From: Halictus rubicundus | Taxonomy: Eukaryota; Arthropoda; Insecta; Hymenoptera; Halictidae | DNA length: 64,000 bases | Assembly: GCF_050948215.1 (NCBI RefSeq) | Contig: NC_135150.1 | Location: 21,989,943 to 22,053,942, forward strand | Reading direction: 5' to 3' | Shown: in pieces, positions 1 through 12,765 of the stretch | How positions within the stretch are numbered: the stretch's first letter is position 1 | Layout of the letters: each line of letters opens with the position of its first letter | Made by a program: the position numbers and the translations under genes | Notes under the pieces: generated by a model | Database searches by the model: none | What the model saw: only the letters and a program-made list of their open reading frames with translations | What the model was told of the DNA's origin: nothing

Positions 1-626
1 ACGCTCACGGAAAGGAGGCAGAGGGTGACGAGAAGGGTGGCACCGACCGAGGGGGGCCTAGAATGCGACGGCGTCGCTCCTCATGCGGATACCCCGTAAA
101 TCATGACGAAGTACCGTAAAGGACGAAACGAAAGGCACGCGAAACACAGCACGCCGGCAGATATATAACGCTCTCTCGCGAGGACGAGCGCCACGGCTCG
201 GCTCGTGCCTTATATTCCGGTTACAGTGTTCGCCAGCCTGGCCCGGAGCTGCCAGAGGCTACGCAGAATTTCTGTATATTTTAATTATACATTGTCAACC
301 CCTTCGTTGCTTTTCACGAGATATCCCAGGACCTGATACTTTCCATTTGTCGCTTTCGACCAGACGCACCCATGCAATTAAGAACCCTTGAACCCTTCGT
401 TCTAACATTTTCATTCAACAGAACACGTTTCGCTTGATTCACCCCTTGTTCCCTCCGAAGTGTATAATCTTGTTTTAGAAAGAAAATAGGTACGATTCAA
501 AGATCCATTTCGTTGCCTTCAACCCTTTATGCATTTATAACAAAACGAACCGGCCACCTAGAAAACTATAAACACATTATAAGAATCGAATGATGTTGTT
601 ATATTATTCTCGATTTGTTGAAAAAA

Positions 627-1461
627 TTAACACTAAACCTACCCTTACTTCTTATATACCTGTTCCTACCGTGCGTGGTCGAAATGACCGGTCCTTAAAA
701 AAAGTTATTGTTAATACATTGAACGTAGATAATAGTCAATTTGTTGCTGAATGAATTAGTAGGTGAACAACTTCCATAAAATTACGATACAAATTTATTT
801 TCATTTAATTGCAATTACATCAAAAATACTGCGATGCTCTCACCTCGATTTACTAAATTGTACTGCGACGTCCACGTTTGCGGTTTCAATGCATTTGCCA
901 TGAAACAATATTATCAACCAGGCACGTGCGTAACTTGATAGCGTCTCATTCGATAGGGCGGCTCATCTATTTTGAGTTGGCCATGCCACATTGAGAATAG
1001 TCTTTCTTTTATACTGATTGCTTAGGTTTAGAAGAGTAAATACCATATTATCTCGTGCGGTCGAATTCATCGGCCGCAGTAGGTAGGACAAGATATATAT
1101 ATTTCTTGGGAAAAAATAAATGATGCGAGAAATAAATACTGGAAAATACATCGCATACATACTTTAACACGTTGACTGCCATTTCACCCACATGTGGGTG
1201 ACGGAATTATTTGTCCAGGTTTCCAAATGAATTTTTACGTTAATATATTCATTGTACCAAATTTGATTAGGATCTGTAAAACACAACAAACTTGGAGGAC
1301 TACTCAATATCACACTTTTTTTATTTCATTAAATGACTTACTTTGATTTTATGAAGTTTTTCAGGTTTCTAGTTTGGCAGTCAAATAATGTTGTTTGTAC
1401 GAAATTGTACGCAGAAGTTTGAAAAGGCCAATTTGACCGGCCGTGGTTCGTTTAGTGTTAA
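627..1461. repeat. TTAA-flanked MITE family A, copy 1 (interrupted)
   Basis: Starts TTAACACTAAACC and ends GGTTTAGTGTTAA-like (TTCGTTTAGTGTTAA), with subterminal GACCGG motifs at both ends. It matches 52368-52791 over several hundred bases, including GTTATTGTTAATACATT and the GACCGGTCCTTAAAAAAAG patch. It is longer than that copy because another element sits inside it from 1164. TTAA target use suggests mobilisation by a piggyBac-type transposase. Confidence 0.8.
1164..1385. repeat. TTAA element nested in MITE A
   Basis: Opens TTAACACGTTGACTGCC, followed by the perfect 16-base palindrome CACCCACATGTGGGTG at 1185-1200. A degraded mirror, GGCAGTCAA, lies near 1375-1383. The right boundary is uncertain. 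Confidence 0.5.
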
Positions 1462-1553
1462 TTAGCAATTGACTTGAACAATTTTTACTTTGCACACAGA
1501 TCCGTAGTCTACTTACAGCAATACTCAAGTGAATACCTACTTTCAATTTTTCT

Positions 1554-1756
1554 TTAACACGTTAAGCGCTACGTCGGCCCCAGGGGACCGACATCGAACT
1601 TTCCGTTCAGGCGGCGTCGATCCACAATGATCGCTTTTCGTTTAGAAGACGCGTCGGTCGACTCGGAGACGTGACCTCTGTTTGTATACAAACTTGCGGT
1701 TACTCGCAGCATGAACGGAAAGTCCATAGCTACAAGCTCCGCACTTGACGTGTTAA
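1554..1756. repeat. TTAA-flanked MITE family D, copy 1
   Basis: Begins TTAACACGTTAAGCGC and ends with the inverse GACGTGTTAA. The hairpin GTCGGCCCCAGGGGACCGAC sits at 1573-1592. An inverted homologue is at 22207-22365. Confidence 0.75.
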
Positions 1757-3244
1757 ATAAACAAAGAAAAATAGGATTTTATTATTATTGTTATTTTTAT
1801 TATTTATTTGATTATGTGATTTTTGATTTCTTTGTAATCGTACGTTCTCATTGACAAATAGCGAAATTGTTATGGATAATTACTTACTTCATTCATTTAC
1901 TATGAAGTCTAACTACTTTACAATGTTATTGAAAGTCGTAGATGATGTTAGACGATGAAAGTCTCAGTTTTCCACGATGTTCGTGCTAGAACTGCAATCT
2001 TTACTTAACAAATTCGATCTGCTGCAACATCGTCGAGGACTGTAACCCCTCTCCAGTATCGTATCTAAATCGATTATACGCTTACGAAAGGACCAAACAA
2101 CTGTACCTGATTCCCGACACGAAAATTACTAATTCCGCGAATTTCAAGTAAATGGCTCGCCACAGAGCACTGGAGCAACGGAAATGCATTACGCGATCGA
2201 TTCATATCCGTCTAGGACCTCTGATCGTCAACCGATAAAGGATCCAGACCCTCGAACTCATCCCGAAGTCCTCGAAATCCTCGAAGTCGCGACACTGCAC
2301 GGGAATACGGCAACTCCTCGAGACAGTATATGTAAAGAATATTGAAACTTCGGGAATGTCTCCGATTTGGTCCCATTTCGAGACAGATATCCTCTAGGGC
2401 CTCTACTCCGAAGCAAAGAGGTTGCGCACGGGTCTCTAAGACTGCGGATATTTACGAGCGAGAATAATTCTGCAGGCCGAGTGAAACGCCGTGCGGTGCG
2501 ACGACGGTTCTCTTTAATCTCGAGGCGCTTTTTATCCGCGGGAGGACTGTAATTTACGGAGAGAAGAGGATCAACGGCTCTCGAGTGCCAGAAATAAGTT
2601 TAGTCCACCTCGAAATTACTGGTCTCGCGGAACGAGCTTACAAGGTATCAGCTTCTTCCTCGTTTCGCGTCTAAAACGACGGATCAAAGGTTCCCTCTCT
2701 TTCTCTCCCTCGCTTTGCTGTACCTATATCCTCGTCGTAAGAAGGAGGCACGTTTGTAATCCTGCGAACAGGTAGCAAAGATGAGCACGAAGGACGACGG
2801 GACCCCTGCAGTCGCGATTAACCGGCTCGGGGAATCTCGTTAGCCACCGACCCCTGTGTTTCAGGTTTCTTCTTTACTACAAACGCACCAATCACTGAGA
2901 GTTGTGCTGGAGAAAGTTGCGATTGATCTGCAAGATTCGTCGTCTGCCGCCAAACATTAACTCGGCGGCTTTGGAAATCGATTTCAAGAGGAATCTGCAC
3001 GATTTTTGGTGAGGCAACTGTAACAGTTGGCTGCTGGATAATAGATTGTGGATTTTCTGCATTCGTGATAGAAATAACTAGGTAAACCATTCAACTCGAA
3101 AGATGTTAAAACCAGGAACCACAATTGTTATAACCAAAAAGAAAAAAGTCATGGAATAACAAGTATTTCATCGACTGAAATCGTGTTGGTTACAAATAAG
3201 GGTTATAAGTAACCGAAAATTTTGTCTCTTGTTGGTAAATATTA
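1757..3244. other. No recognised gene
   Basis: Unique-looking sequence. A 90-codon minus-strand frame (3090-2818, ending in PETQGSVANEIPRAG) has no low-complexity bias but resembles nothing I know. Short CTCGAAGT-type repeats occur near 2250-2290. Confidence 0.5.
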
Positions 3245-3440
3245 TCGTTGAGAGAAATTCATTTCGCTCACTTATAACAGTTATCAATGAGAGAAATTTT
3301 TTTCGATCGCTAATGACAGCTATCAAAGGGAGAAGTTTATTTCAGTCGCTCATAACAGTTGTGGATGAGATAAATTTATTTCGGTCGCTCATAACAATTA
3401 GAAGTTCATTTCGATCGCTGTAACAGTTATTGATGAAGGA
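3245..3440. repeat. 39-bp minisatellite, about 5 units
   Basis: Units begin GAGAGAAATT and end ATAACAGTTATCAAT-like. The period is a multiple of three, so one frame stays open and would encode a 13-residue repeat (RNSFRSLITVINE). The open frame is a by-product of the repeat. Confidence 0.75.
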
Positions 3441-4451
3441 AATTAGTAATAGTTATAATTAAATACTACAACTTTCAAATGGTAGACAATCAATTACTTA
3501 ATAAATTTTTTATTCATAAAATTAATTGCTACAATCAAAATTTAATGTGACAAACATGTGTGTTTCTAAATGATGGTAATAAGCTGGAAATGATATTAAC
3601 AGTAATGCCTGTAATGAACGCCGCGAGCATGACTGTCTTAGTCACTATCACATTCAACAAAGAGATGTTCGGAGAGATCATCCATCAGGCAATTTCACCC
3701 CCACATTCAAAAATAGGAATGACCAATGCTGCGTTAGAGAATAAAATCGTAACAATTTCGGAGGATTGAAAATCATGGTTGAATACCGCTCAAGTATACG
3801 AGATTAGGGTTCGGAAGAATGCATGACTCATTAGCAGGGCGATTGTCGGCAGGCTAATGACTCTAATGAACGTCGCGAGCATGACTGTCGCTTCCGCGGC
3901 GCGGAGAGTTGAACTGGGGGGTGAATCATGATCTCCTGTCGCACGATTTCGATCTTAATAGCGAGCGCTTTTATTCGGTGGCGAAGGTGTTTCCTAGAAT
4001 CAATTTAGGTGGTCTGATATGAGCTAGAAAAAAGGTTCGCGGCGGGGGGTTAACTCGTTAAGCAGCGTAAAAAGCTAGGTGAACCGGACCACAACAGCAC
4101 AGCCTTATCGAGACACGTTTCTTACTCGGCAGCAACCCCTCTCTTCGCGCACCACCCCCGTTCCGCCGTTTGTTTGGAGAAAAACGCAAGCACGGCTGGG
4201 GTTGGAGCACATGTTACGGGATTCGTTTAAACCCTCTACCCCTTTCCCGGCTGCCGGCTTGTTTATGCCATTCTTTGCGACGGGCTTGGTCACATTTTAT
4301 TCGAAACAACGTTGCAAATAACTGTTCCATGCAATGAATCGTTACTAGGACCCCCCGTTATTCTTATTTCACGAATACCGCAGGAAAACGACTTGTACTT
4401 TACCTTCCATTTAAACACGGTGCTTTTTAATCTACTCTTATTTCAATTATC

Positions 4452-4661
4452 GTAACCCATTTGCATCATAAGGAAATATGAAAAAAGGCCTTTATCACCA
4501 AACTTTTCTTTTATTATATTTAATTACAAGAATGACTACAAGTAAAAGAACTTCATATTTCAGCATTATAAGAAAAAATAAATTGAGCGTATATATACGC
4601 TCCAGTGATAGTGACCAGGAAAATTGAGCGTATATATACGCTAATGTTGCAAATGGGTTAA
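4452..4661. repeat. TTAA-type MITE with duplicated 16-bp palindrome
   Basis: Ends are TAACCCATTTGCATC and GTTGCAAATGGGTTAA. Two copies of the perfect palindrome AGCGTATATATACGCT lie at 4586-4601 and 4627-4642. A second, incomplete copy starts at 5439. Confidence 0.7.
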
Positions 4662-5280
4662 TTGCCCTTTGTACTCATTGCTTCAAATAGCATGCAACGA
4701 AACGATTTCTGTATATCGTATGATCATTTCACTGATTCTTGCTAGATTCCAAAGCAGAAAAATTCTGCAAGACATCTATACCTTTTAGGACGAATAGAAT
4801 GAATATCTGGCCTCGGAAAGGAGCGCAAAAAAATTGTAAAAGTGTCCAAATTGGTTGGACGAACGTTGGATGGAGTGAACGATCAAATTTTCCATCCATA
4901 ATGTCTGAAATAAATTATTTGTTCCACTCGATTTCCCCGTTTTTCTTTCCCTTGGATAGCGGGGGAGGATGAACTCGTAAAATTTCAAGATGCTAAAGCT
5001 TCGTCCTGATCCTCGCGGCAGTCAACGCTCGGCTGTAGGCGCCGCCAGCCCCTTTCTCGTCGATCCTGGTGCCGCAGGAGTGGCCCCGCGGGATTTAATA
5101 AACGACGAGCGTCGCAAGAAACCAGAATAACCGCGAGACACCTGGCCGGGGGCAAGTATTTCCTCGGGAACGCGACAATTTGTCTCGTAGACCGCGAAGT
5201 TTAAAGTGCCGTGCGCGTCACGCGCGTAAATAAAGCGCGGGAAACTGAAGCGGAGAACGGGGAGTCGCGCGTTTTGCGCT

Positions 5281-5330
5281 CATTCGGTCTCCTTCGGTCT
5301 CCTTCGGTCTCCTTCGGTCTCCTTCGGTCG
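5281..5330. repeat. 10-bp tandem repeat, 5 units
   Basis: Five consecutive decamers of the form CCTTCGGTCT; only the first and last units vary. Confidence 0.9.
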
Positions 5331-5438
5331 ACTGTTAATCACGAGCAGTCTGCTATCCGGGCCACACTTTTAAGAAACACTGGAAGAATGAAATACAGGG
5401 TCGCGTCGACTGTAGATTCTCATTTGGTTGACTTCTCT

Positions 5439-5560
5439 TTAACCCATTTGCATCAGCAGAAAAATAAAGCCCTTATCGCAAACTTCGGCTTTACCAGATA
5501 AATTCTAAAGGGCCGAGAAATAAAGAGCTTCGTATTTCTGAAATTCACGCATATTTTTAT
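5439..5560. repeat. Partial copy of the TTAACCCATTTGCATC MITE
   Basis: Starts TTAACCCATTTGCATC and follows the 4452-4661 family for roughly 100 bases (CCTTATCGCAAACTTCGGC region), then loses similarity. The right end is not identified. Confidence 0.5.
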
Positions 5561-5782
5561 GCACGTTGTTATACACAACATTGCATACACGCTATATGCA
5601 TATAACTGCATTTGTTACAAAAATGAGTAGACAATATATAAAATATTGAAGAGGTTGTGAAAATTTGGAAACATTGATGTACTGTCCTCGACTTATTGAA
5701 ATTAGTAAAGAGAAAAAAAACTTTCCACTTGGTTCCTGTTTCTTACAATTAATGTAGAACATCCGCAGTGTAATATATTCAC

Positions 5783-5984
5783 TAGACAGCGGATCTTTAT
5801 GGAAAATAAAAATTTTCTACCTGAACTCCAACAAACTGAAGTGAAATAGAAATTGGTTTCCTTTCTTTGTAAGTTTGATAGATTGAAAATAATGTAACAG
5901 TACACTTCAATTCTTCTACTGTTTTTACTGCTTTAAATTACACCCATTCATTTTTTCTCATCAATGCATAAAATTCGCAGTTTA
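5783..5984 (+). repeat. MITE family E (TAGACTGCGGAT), copy
   Basis: Head TAGACAGCGGATCTTTATG then AAAATAAAAATTTTCTAC; tail GCATAAAATTCGCAGT is the inverse of the head. Family structure: TA-flanked, inverted ends GACTGCGGAT, about 200 bp, no coding capacity. The tail is interrupted by the TTAA element at 5982. Confidence 0.8.
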
Positions 5985-6160
5985 ACACTAGGTGTACAGA
6001 GCACTAAAAGTATTTTACATTATTTTATAAAAATAAGCAAAATTGTGTCCATCCAAGTAGTTAGCCATTTTTTAAATAATATATAAAATTTCTTCACAAT
6101 TTCAGTAATCGTAAATTAAAAATATTAGAACTCGTCGTTTTGTCTTAAACCTAGTGTTAA
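5982..6160. repeat. TTAA-flanked MITE family G, copy 1
   Basis: Perfect inverted ends TTAACACTAGGT / ACCTAGTGTTAA. Internal similarity to the reverse complement of 24203-24435 (GTAAATTAAAAATATTAGAA patch). Inserted in the last bases of a family E copy. Confidence 0.8.
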
Positions 6161-9152
6161 TGATCACACCAGTACACTATTACCAATCGAGAAACTTTAG
6201 AAGTACGTTTTAAAGAAAACACATAAAATTATAGGAGTTCATTACGAACGCAATCGAAGAAAAGTTTGGTGTTCAAAGGGTTACGCTCGCTTAGCAAATT
6301 TACCTTGAATGGCAGAAGATGAGCATCGATCAAGCACACTTGCGGTGAAACGCGAGAAAACCGCGCGGTGATTAATCGGTCTAAACGGCTCGAATAACGG
6401 GAATGAAAATTGGGGGATCGAGTGTCCCCATGAATTTTGATTATAAAATTACGGCCGTGTTTCACGGAACGAGGTTCATCGTAACGAAAAACACGGGAAT
6501 CGGGGATAAAATTGCCGGTAGTGGCTCGCGTCCTTTCATCATGCCAACGAATTTTCGTTCCGCCATTCAAACCGACGAAGGATTGGCATCAGCCTGGAAA
6601 CACTGTAATCGGTTTCTTCGAGTAGCAGGGCAAATTCGGTGCGCACGAACGACCCGGTAACCGCAGCCACGATTATGCGGGGAGAACGGCAAAGAGTCGA
6701 GCTAATTATCGTGACGAGCCGTAAAACGAGGCTGGGCTAATTTCCGTCACTTGCTAATTGGTTTCCAGGATCGCGTAATTATTCGCGTTTCGCTAATCAG
6801 CGTCGCGCGGCCGCCCACCATTTTCCAATTATTACCAAGCCCCTGGAAAAACACGTGCGCAGGCCAGCCAAACACTCTCGCCCAGAAGAATGCAACAATG
6901 TGGAAAATCCGAAATGTTGTTCGACCGTCCGTGAAAAAATCGCTGTCCGATTGTCGAAATTAATTTGCACCGCGTTGAATTGATACTGTGTTTTTCGAGT
7001 GTGTTTTTAAGTTAATTCGTGATGTTCGGTGCGACTGTTAATCGACGTTTCAGGGGGAATTTATTCACATGTTACCTTCTGTGATTGTCCCATTGCGTAT
7101 AAATACGTTTCTCAATTTTCAAATTCATTTTTAATTCCCAGCATACCTAATCAAGTTCGACTTCATATTCGGTTTTCAACATACCTGATCATCCTCAATA
7201 ATGTAATCATTTCACAAAAGAAGACTTTTCAGATACTCTCTATTAAAATACGATCACTGAAAATGCTAGTGTTAAATTTTTATACGTTATATTTTTATTA
7301 TTACATAAATTTTTATGTAATTTTATCAGTTCGTGGAAAACAACATAGAACAGAGTGGACACCCTTATGTGTCCCCGAGTATTTTCGCAACTCCACACAA
7401 AATCAGTACAATTTGAAAATAGATGAATCAAGATAGACGATAGTAGAGACAACCAATGTAAGAAAGAGCAAATAAAACCCACGAATTTTTGTATTAAAAA
7501 TTCGAGAAGATTTCTGTAGCTCGTACAGAGAACATTTCCGCCGACCGAAGCACAAAACAGCGAAGAAATGAGGGGTGGCACGCAGCAGGGCTCGGAATCC
7601 ATCAAATCGGCAGCAGAGCCAAGAGGGCGAGGGTTAAAAAGTTTCTCTGAGGGGGTAATTACGCTATTATCGAGAATTTGAAGGGGTGTCTTCCGCAGCG
7701 ATCCGGCCGGCACACCCTAGCCGGGAAAAGATCATTAGGGATGAAAGTCTTTTTCGACGAAAGTGGAAGCTCATTAACCGAAATGATTAAGATAAGGGAA
7801 AGAGAAGGAGGGGAGGGGGGGGTGGCTGAGGAGCGTAACTCGGAAGAGGGTTGAAAACGTGTCGGTGGAGTGGGAAGAGGAAAGACGAGAGCGAGTGCCG
7901 TCTGACGTTCGCAGTGAAAGGAATTCCGAGCTGCAGGATTTAAGACGCAATTTCCCTGACGATGTCGCGTGTCATCCGTCATGCAGTCTATCCCGGGTGG
8001 AACAATGCCCGGCGAAAATTACGCATTCCAATTACGAATGGATACGCGTGGGAGAACCGCAGACGTTTCATTCATTTCACTCGTTCCACCGACAGAGGGG
8101 AGGAACAGAGAGAAAACGGTAACGTCTTGCCAGGACCGGAAGGGTGCTGGTTTGTCTGGTTTCCGGGCTAGTTAAAATTTAGGTGAGACCGGTCTCGTGG
8201 ACCCAGCAGAACGCCCATTGAATTTTTAAGCTGCTTGGAAAACCCGCCAGGAAACACCGTTCGCTTAGGCGAACCTAACCCAGAAACGACCGGCTACTGT
8301 ACTGTGACTCCATTTATTCGAACCGTCATTGTCCGAATTCACAATTTACCGAACTCTTTGCTGAACTTCTATTATGGTAACCATCGTACTAACTACGATG
8401 TAAAAATAATCGTTCTTTGCTAAGCCCTACAATGCCGAGCAACGATATTGTGTGTACGTGCGTAGATGGAAAAGATCGGTTAAGTCGACTTTTCTCACAT
8501 CTATCGCTCCTGCTTGGTTAATTAAAACCGTGCTAGGTAGTTCTTTTTGATGGTGAGGTGTTTTGAGTGGTAGAGAAATTGTACAACTTGTTAACAACAA
8601 TAACTCGTATTTTAATTATGACGACTGTACAAAGATGTGGCCAGTTGAGAACTGATTGAATACAAACTGAAGACTCAAGACTCGCACGCAGAGATGGGTA
8701 TTTAAGAGATGTGAAATTGGTGGTGGAGGTGGTAAGTGGTAGAGGGAGAAAATTGGGGGTGAGTGGATAGAAGTTGTCCAGAGGCTGTCTTAAATTGTTA
8801 TGTGCCGGAAACTCGCAGAGAAAATGGGACGAGTCCCGTCGTTTGGGTCTCAAGAGCCTTCGACTCTTAGGTTAATTTATTGCCTCTAGCAAGGGTGGTC
8901 GAAGTGATCGGGACTCGGAGTCAAATTCGAGAGACCCTTTCGTGGGTCCCGCATTGCGTTGCGCCTCAACAGATATATTGTTAGCTGCAATTGCCAAAAG
9001 TGATCGCTCAATTCGATCTCATAGGTTTCCGATAATATTAGAATATTATTTTATTGTATGTGTTCCTTTTCTTCTGGATCTTATCGATTCCCCCTCAATA
9101 TCATAAATTTTGCACAGCATTTTTCGCTCAAGTTTAATTTTTCGGTGACACT
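6161..9152. other. No recognised gene
   Basis: Mixed-composition sequence without convincing coding potential or splice-linked frames. A G-run cluster at 7806-7823 (GGAGGGGAGGGGGGGG) could form a G-quadruplex on the plus strand. Confidence 0.5.
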
Positions 9153-9265
9153 CAAAGGATTAATGGCCGCGGATGGTACAAACGCCAGTATAGTGGTTCG
9201 TACCGTTCAAACTGATCGCTTTCCACGGAAACCACTATAGTGGAGTACAATACTTCAGAGGTTAA
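9153..9265. repeat. MITE family C, 5'-truncated copy
   Basis: Shares GTGGTTCGTACCGTTCAAAC and CCACGGAAACCACTATAGTG with 23141-23847 and 30219-30403. It ends CAGAGGTTAA and lacks the CGGCGCGCTCGTCCG part. Confidence 0.7.
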
Positions 9266-9995
9266 GCCACAGGGAGCCCCCAATACGTATTTTTAGACAA
9301 TCGATATTATGCATGAAGTAACGACGAATAAATTGATGCAAATTATTATTAATTTATATCGAGAAACAGAATAGAAAGCGAATACATGTAAGCATATACA
9401 CGTAAAGCATGTATTAAATAAAATTTCCAATATAGTATTACAGCAAAATGTTTTAACAATTCAATCTTTCCCAAAATATTCGAATACACGAACGTAAATC
9501 CAATTTCACATCGATTTCCATTATATTAACGAAGAAAGTATTAACAGAATGATCCACTTATGTGACGCGTCTTGTCCTTCGAACGGTTTGAATGACACGA
9601 GTCCCACTGTAATTCGAACACGCGCCGCGAATAGACACCTCTGACGCCACGCCGGACAAATCATGTAATTTGTTAGTCATTGGAATGGACTGCTGCGTCT
9701 ACCCTATCAATGACAGACGTAGAATCGATACGTAATTAACGCGGCACCACTCGCCGCCCCGGCCAAGTGTGGAAAGAGCGAATTACGGCATTGTCACGAG
9801 TTAATCGCGTTAGACAGACTACGGAAATTTGGCGTGAGTTCTGGTTCCTTGCGTCGATTCACCTATAGATCTTTGTTCGTGAGGACTGAAGAAATTTGTT
9901 CTGCGTTTCACCATTTGAGTGACACGAATCTTTGCAAAAATCTGCAAAAATATGTAATAATTGACTATTCAACGATCTGAATAAGCTTATATGAC

Positions 9996-10176
9996 TAGAA
10001 CGCGGATTTTTATGCGGAATAAAAATTGTCTAATTGCAAAATACGGAAGGTACATTCTTATTTCTGTTTCTGATTAATTTAAAGCGTCGAAAACAATACA
10101 ACAATAATAAGTAGTTCGAATGTTTCGCATTTGATCTACTCAATTTGGATCGTAAATGCACAACATCCGTAGACTA
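9996..10176 (+). repeat. MITE family E, copy
   Basis: Head TAGAACGCGGATTTTTATGC and GGAATAAAAATTGTCTA; tail ACATCCGTAGACTA. Middle sequence is diverged. Confidence 0.7.
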
Positions 10177-10439
10177 CTTATGACAGTACAAATTCCAAGT
10201 TTAATATAACTTTTGTAAATGTTACGATCGTTGTTTCGCAGGACACTTAACTTAGTCCACCGAGGAAGACCGTCTCCTTGCTGCTCCAGTTTCGAGAGTT
10301 GTAAATTATACGAGATTATGGTTACAAACCAAGAATTCTATGATTGCGTTGCAATAAATTATACTGTCTTCTGAAATTACACAGAACATGATAGTTAGCA
10401 TTTTGCTACAAGGGAACATCATTTATTGAATGTTTCTTG

Positions 10440-11410
10440 ATCCGCAGCGATCTATTCTTAGGATTCATAGATTCTGGCAACGAGTCAAATACTCTTGTTG
10501 GAAATCTACGATCGAGCTTCGCTCGATTAGATTATCTATTGAAGTTCCCGAGAGTCAGACACCTAGTATTCATATATTTCAGACTTCTTTCTTTCATTAC
10601 ATTATGACTTCATGTTGCATTGCAATAAACTTTTCCTATCTTTCGATGTTACATAGACCTGTTTAGATTCCAACAGGTCTAATCTTGGAATCTATTGATT
10701 TTACATAAGATTCTGGCTGCGATTCAAGTCTTCTGGAATTCTACGACTCTACGATTCTACGATTGCGCTTCACTCCATTATCTTATCTATTGAGAGCTCT
10801 CCAGAGCTGGACACCTAAGAGACATTTTTTCCTAAATTTTTCTGGATCACAATCATTCTTAATATCTACGTGATCTATAAGATTCAGGCTATAATTTAAA
10901 CTTTCTCGTTAGAGATCTACCATGGCATTGTAATAAATAGCCTGCAGATCTTTATGCAAAATAAACTTTGTATACATCAATTGCAATCTATAGGAGCTAA
11001 GTAAAAATTTATTTTCCTCATTAATAATTTATATATGTTAAAAATAGTATCTCGACATTGTTGAACTTTCTTAATCTTTCCATTGTTTTGAATTACAGCT
11101 ACTGGTTTTTGTCATAACTGCATAAAATCCGCAGTCTAGTAATAAACTATTTAATCGCATTAAACGTTTAAATCGACTAAGAGACGTCTATATAGGAACC
11201 TCCTTTCCGTAAATTTGTCTACCTCCCAGAAAACACATTCTTACGAGCAATGCAATCCTCAAGACTCGGACAACGATATAAGCCTACTTGTCAGAAATCC
11301 ACGATTATGCTCCGATCAATGTATCTGTTGAGCTACCTAGACCCGTTCAGATCGCAGAGATTCTATTCTCGGGATTTATTGGATCCAAAAAGTTTCCGTT
11401 CTCGATCGAA
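10440..11410. repeat. Degenerate tandem repeat broken by a MITE
   Basis: Similar units recur near 10466, 10705, 10880 and 11262: GATTCTGGC...AAATCTACGAT, a TTCGCTC(G/C)ATTA patch, TATCTATTGA, and an AGAG..GGACACCTA patch. Divergence is high. The family E copy at 10938-11138 interrupts the array. Confidence 0.55.
10938..11138 (+). repeat. MITE family E, full-length copy
   Basis: Head TAGCCTGCAGATCTTTATGC with AAAATAAA following; tail TGCATAAAATCCGCAGTCTA. TA at both edges. Confidence 0.8.
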
Positions 11411-12509
11411 GGCGTCGCGGCTGCAAATCCTTGATTGTGTGTCAATCAATTATACGATTCCTGCCCACATCTCACGGTGTAACAAAGCTCGCATCAGGAT
11501 GCAACATCTCTCTCTCGCTCTCTCTAATCACACAATGCACGTATCACCTGCTAGATCCGGATTAACCGAAGACCTTGCGCAAAGCGTAGGCGCGTAAGAG
11601 TCGCTCGAGTAGCCTAACACGGTAATGTGTCGGCGTGTGTGCACGCGTCAGAATTATTGGCCCGACGACTGTGTGGATTTGCGGCGTGCCGGAAACACAT
11701 GTACGAAAGTGTACACGGCTGGATATCCCCGGACGAACGATCCCCTAATCAAGGGACACGCAATACTTCACGGGACCCAGGTTGCTCGTCGTAGATCGGA
11801 CAAGCAGATAGCCGGCCGAGTAGATAACCGTGAAGAAAAGTCACGCGAAGTCAACCAACGAAGAAAGAGAGAGAGACAGCCCTTGGAAGCCCTTTTCCAA
11901 CCATTAATGAATACCATCCCTCATATTCGATAATTGCTTGTCGGTTTCGGGGATCTAAGTAGCCCCAAATTGAATTAGAAGCGAAAGACAAATTCTAAGA
12001 GATGTCCATCCCTTTTGGGGGGATTCTTTGGTCATTGGAATTAATATTTGGCTTCGGAAAAGGGAGCCGAAAAAAATTATGGGCAAATTGTAAATTATCT
12101 GGGACCACATGCGAAAATGACTCCGTTACAATTAATAACTACCCTTCACTGAATTTACTTACTATACAAATTAAAAATTTTAATTATTTTAAAATTTACC
12201 CTATCAAAATTTATTTGTATTAGCAGATGGTGAGTGATCAAATTTTTCGGGTCAAAGTTTTACTACAATTTCAACCCTTTGCTGTATAATATCGAGCAAG
12301 TGATCCAACTCGTGATGAACATTTGAACTAAAATATATTCTTTGTCTACTTGTTATTGGTATTTAACTATAAGTAAAAAATATATAGGAATACGCACAAT
12401 ATATACCTCCTTCCTCTTCCTCTTTCACTTTAGGAAATTACAAACGACAAAACAAGTTCTGTAGATGCAAAGAAGAGCGTAGTGATATGGGTCAAAGAAC
12501 TCGTGGAAC

Positions 12510-12765
12510 GAAGGAAATAATTTTTCCTCGATGCCATTCTTTCTTAAAAAAATATCCAGGTGCTCGAGATTCTGCTTAAACAAGAGGACCATTGAATAAA
12601 AAGTTCTTCTAGTAGTCGAAGAGTTCACACACAGTGTGCCTGGGATGAGAGGACAATTTTTCCTCGATGTTGTTCTCTCTTGAAAATTTCCAGACCCTGG
12701 ATATTCTTTCTGAGCAAGAGGACCACGGAATAGAAAGGCAAATTTAGTAGCAACGTCTGAAAACT
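12510..12765. repeat. Degenerate 136-bp tandem pair
   Basis: Two units share TTTTTCCTCGATG (at 12521 and 12657), TCTT(A/G)AAAA, and CAAGAGGACCA(T/C)(T/G)GAATA. No coding meaning seen. Confidence 0.5.
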
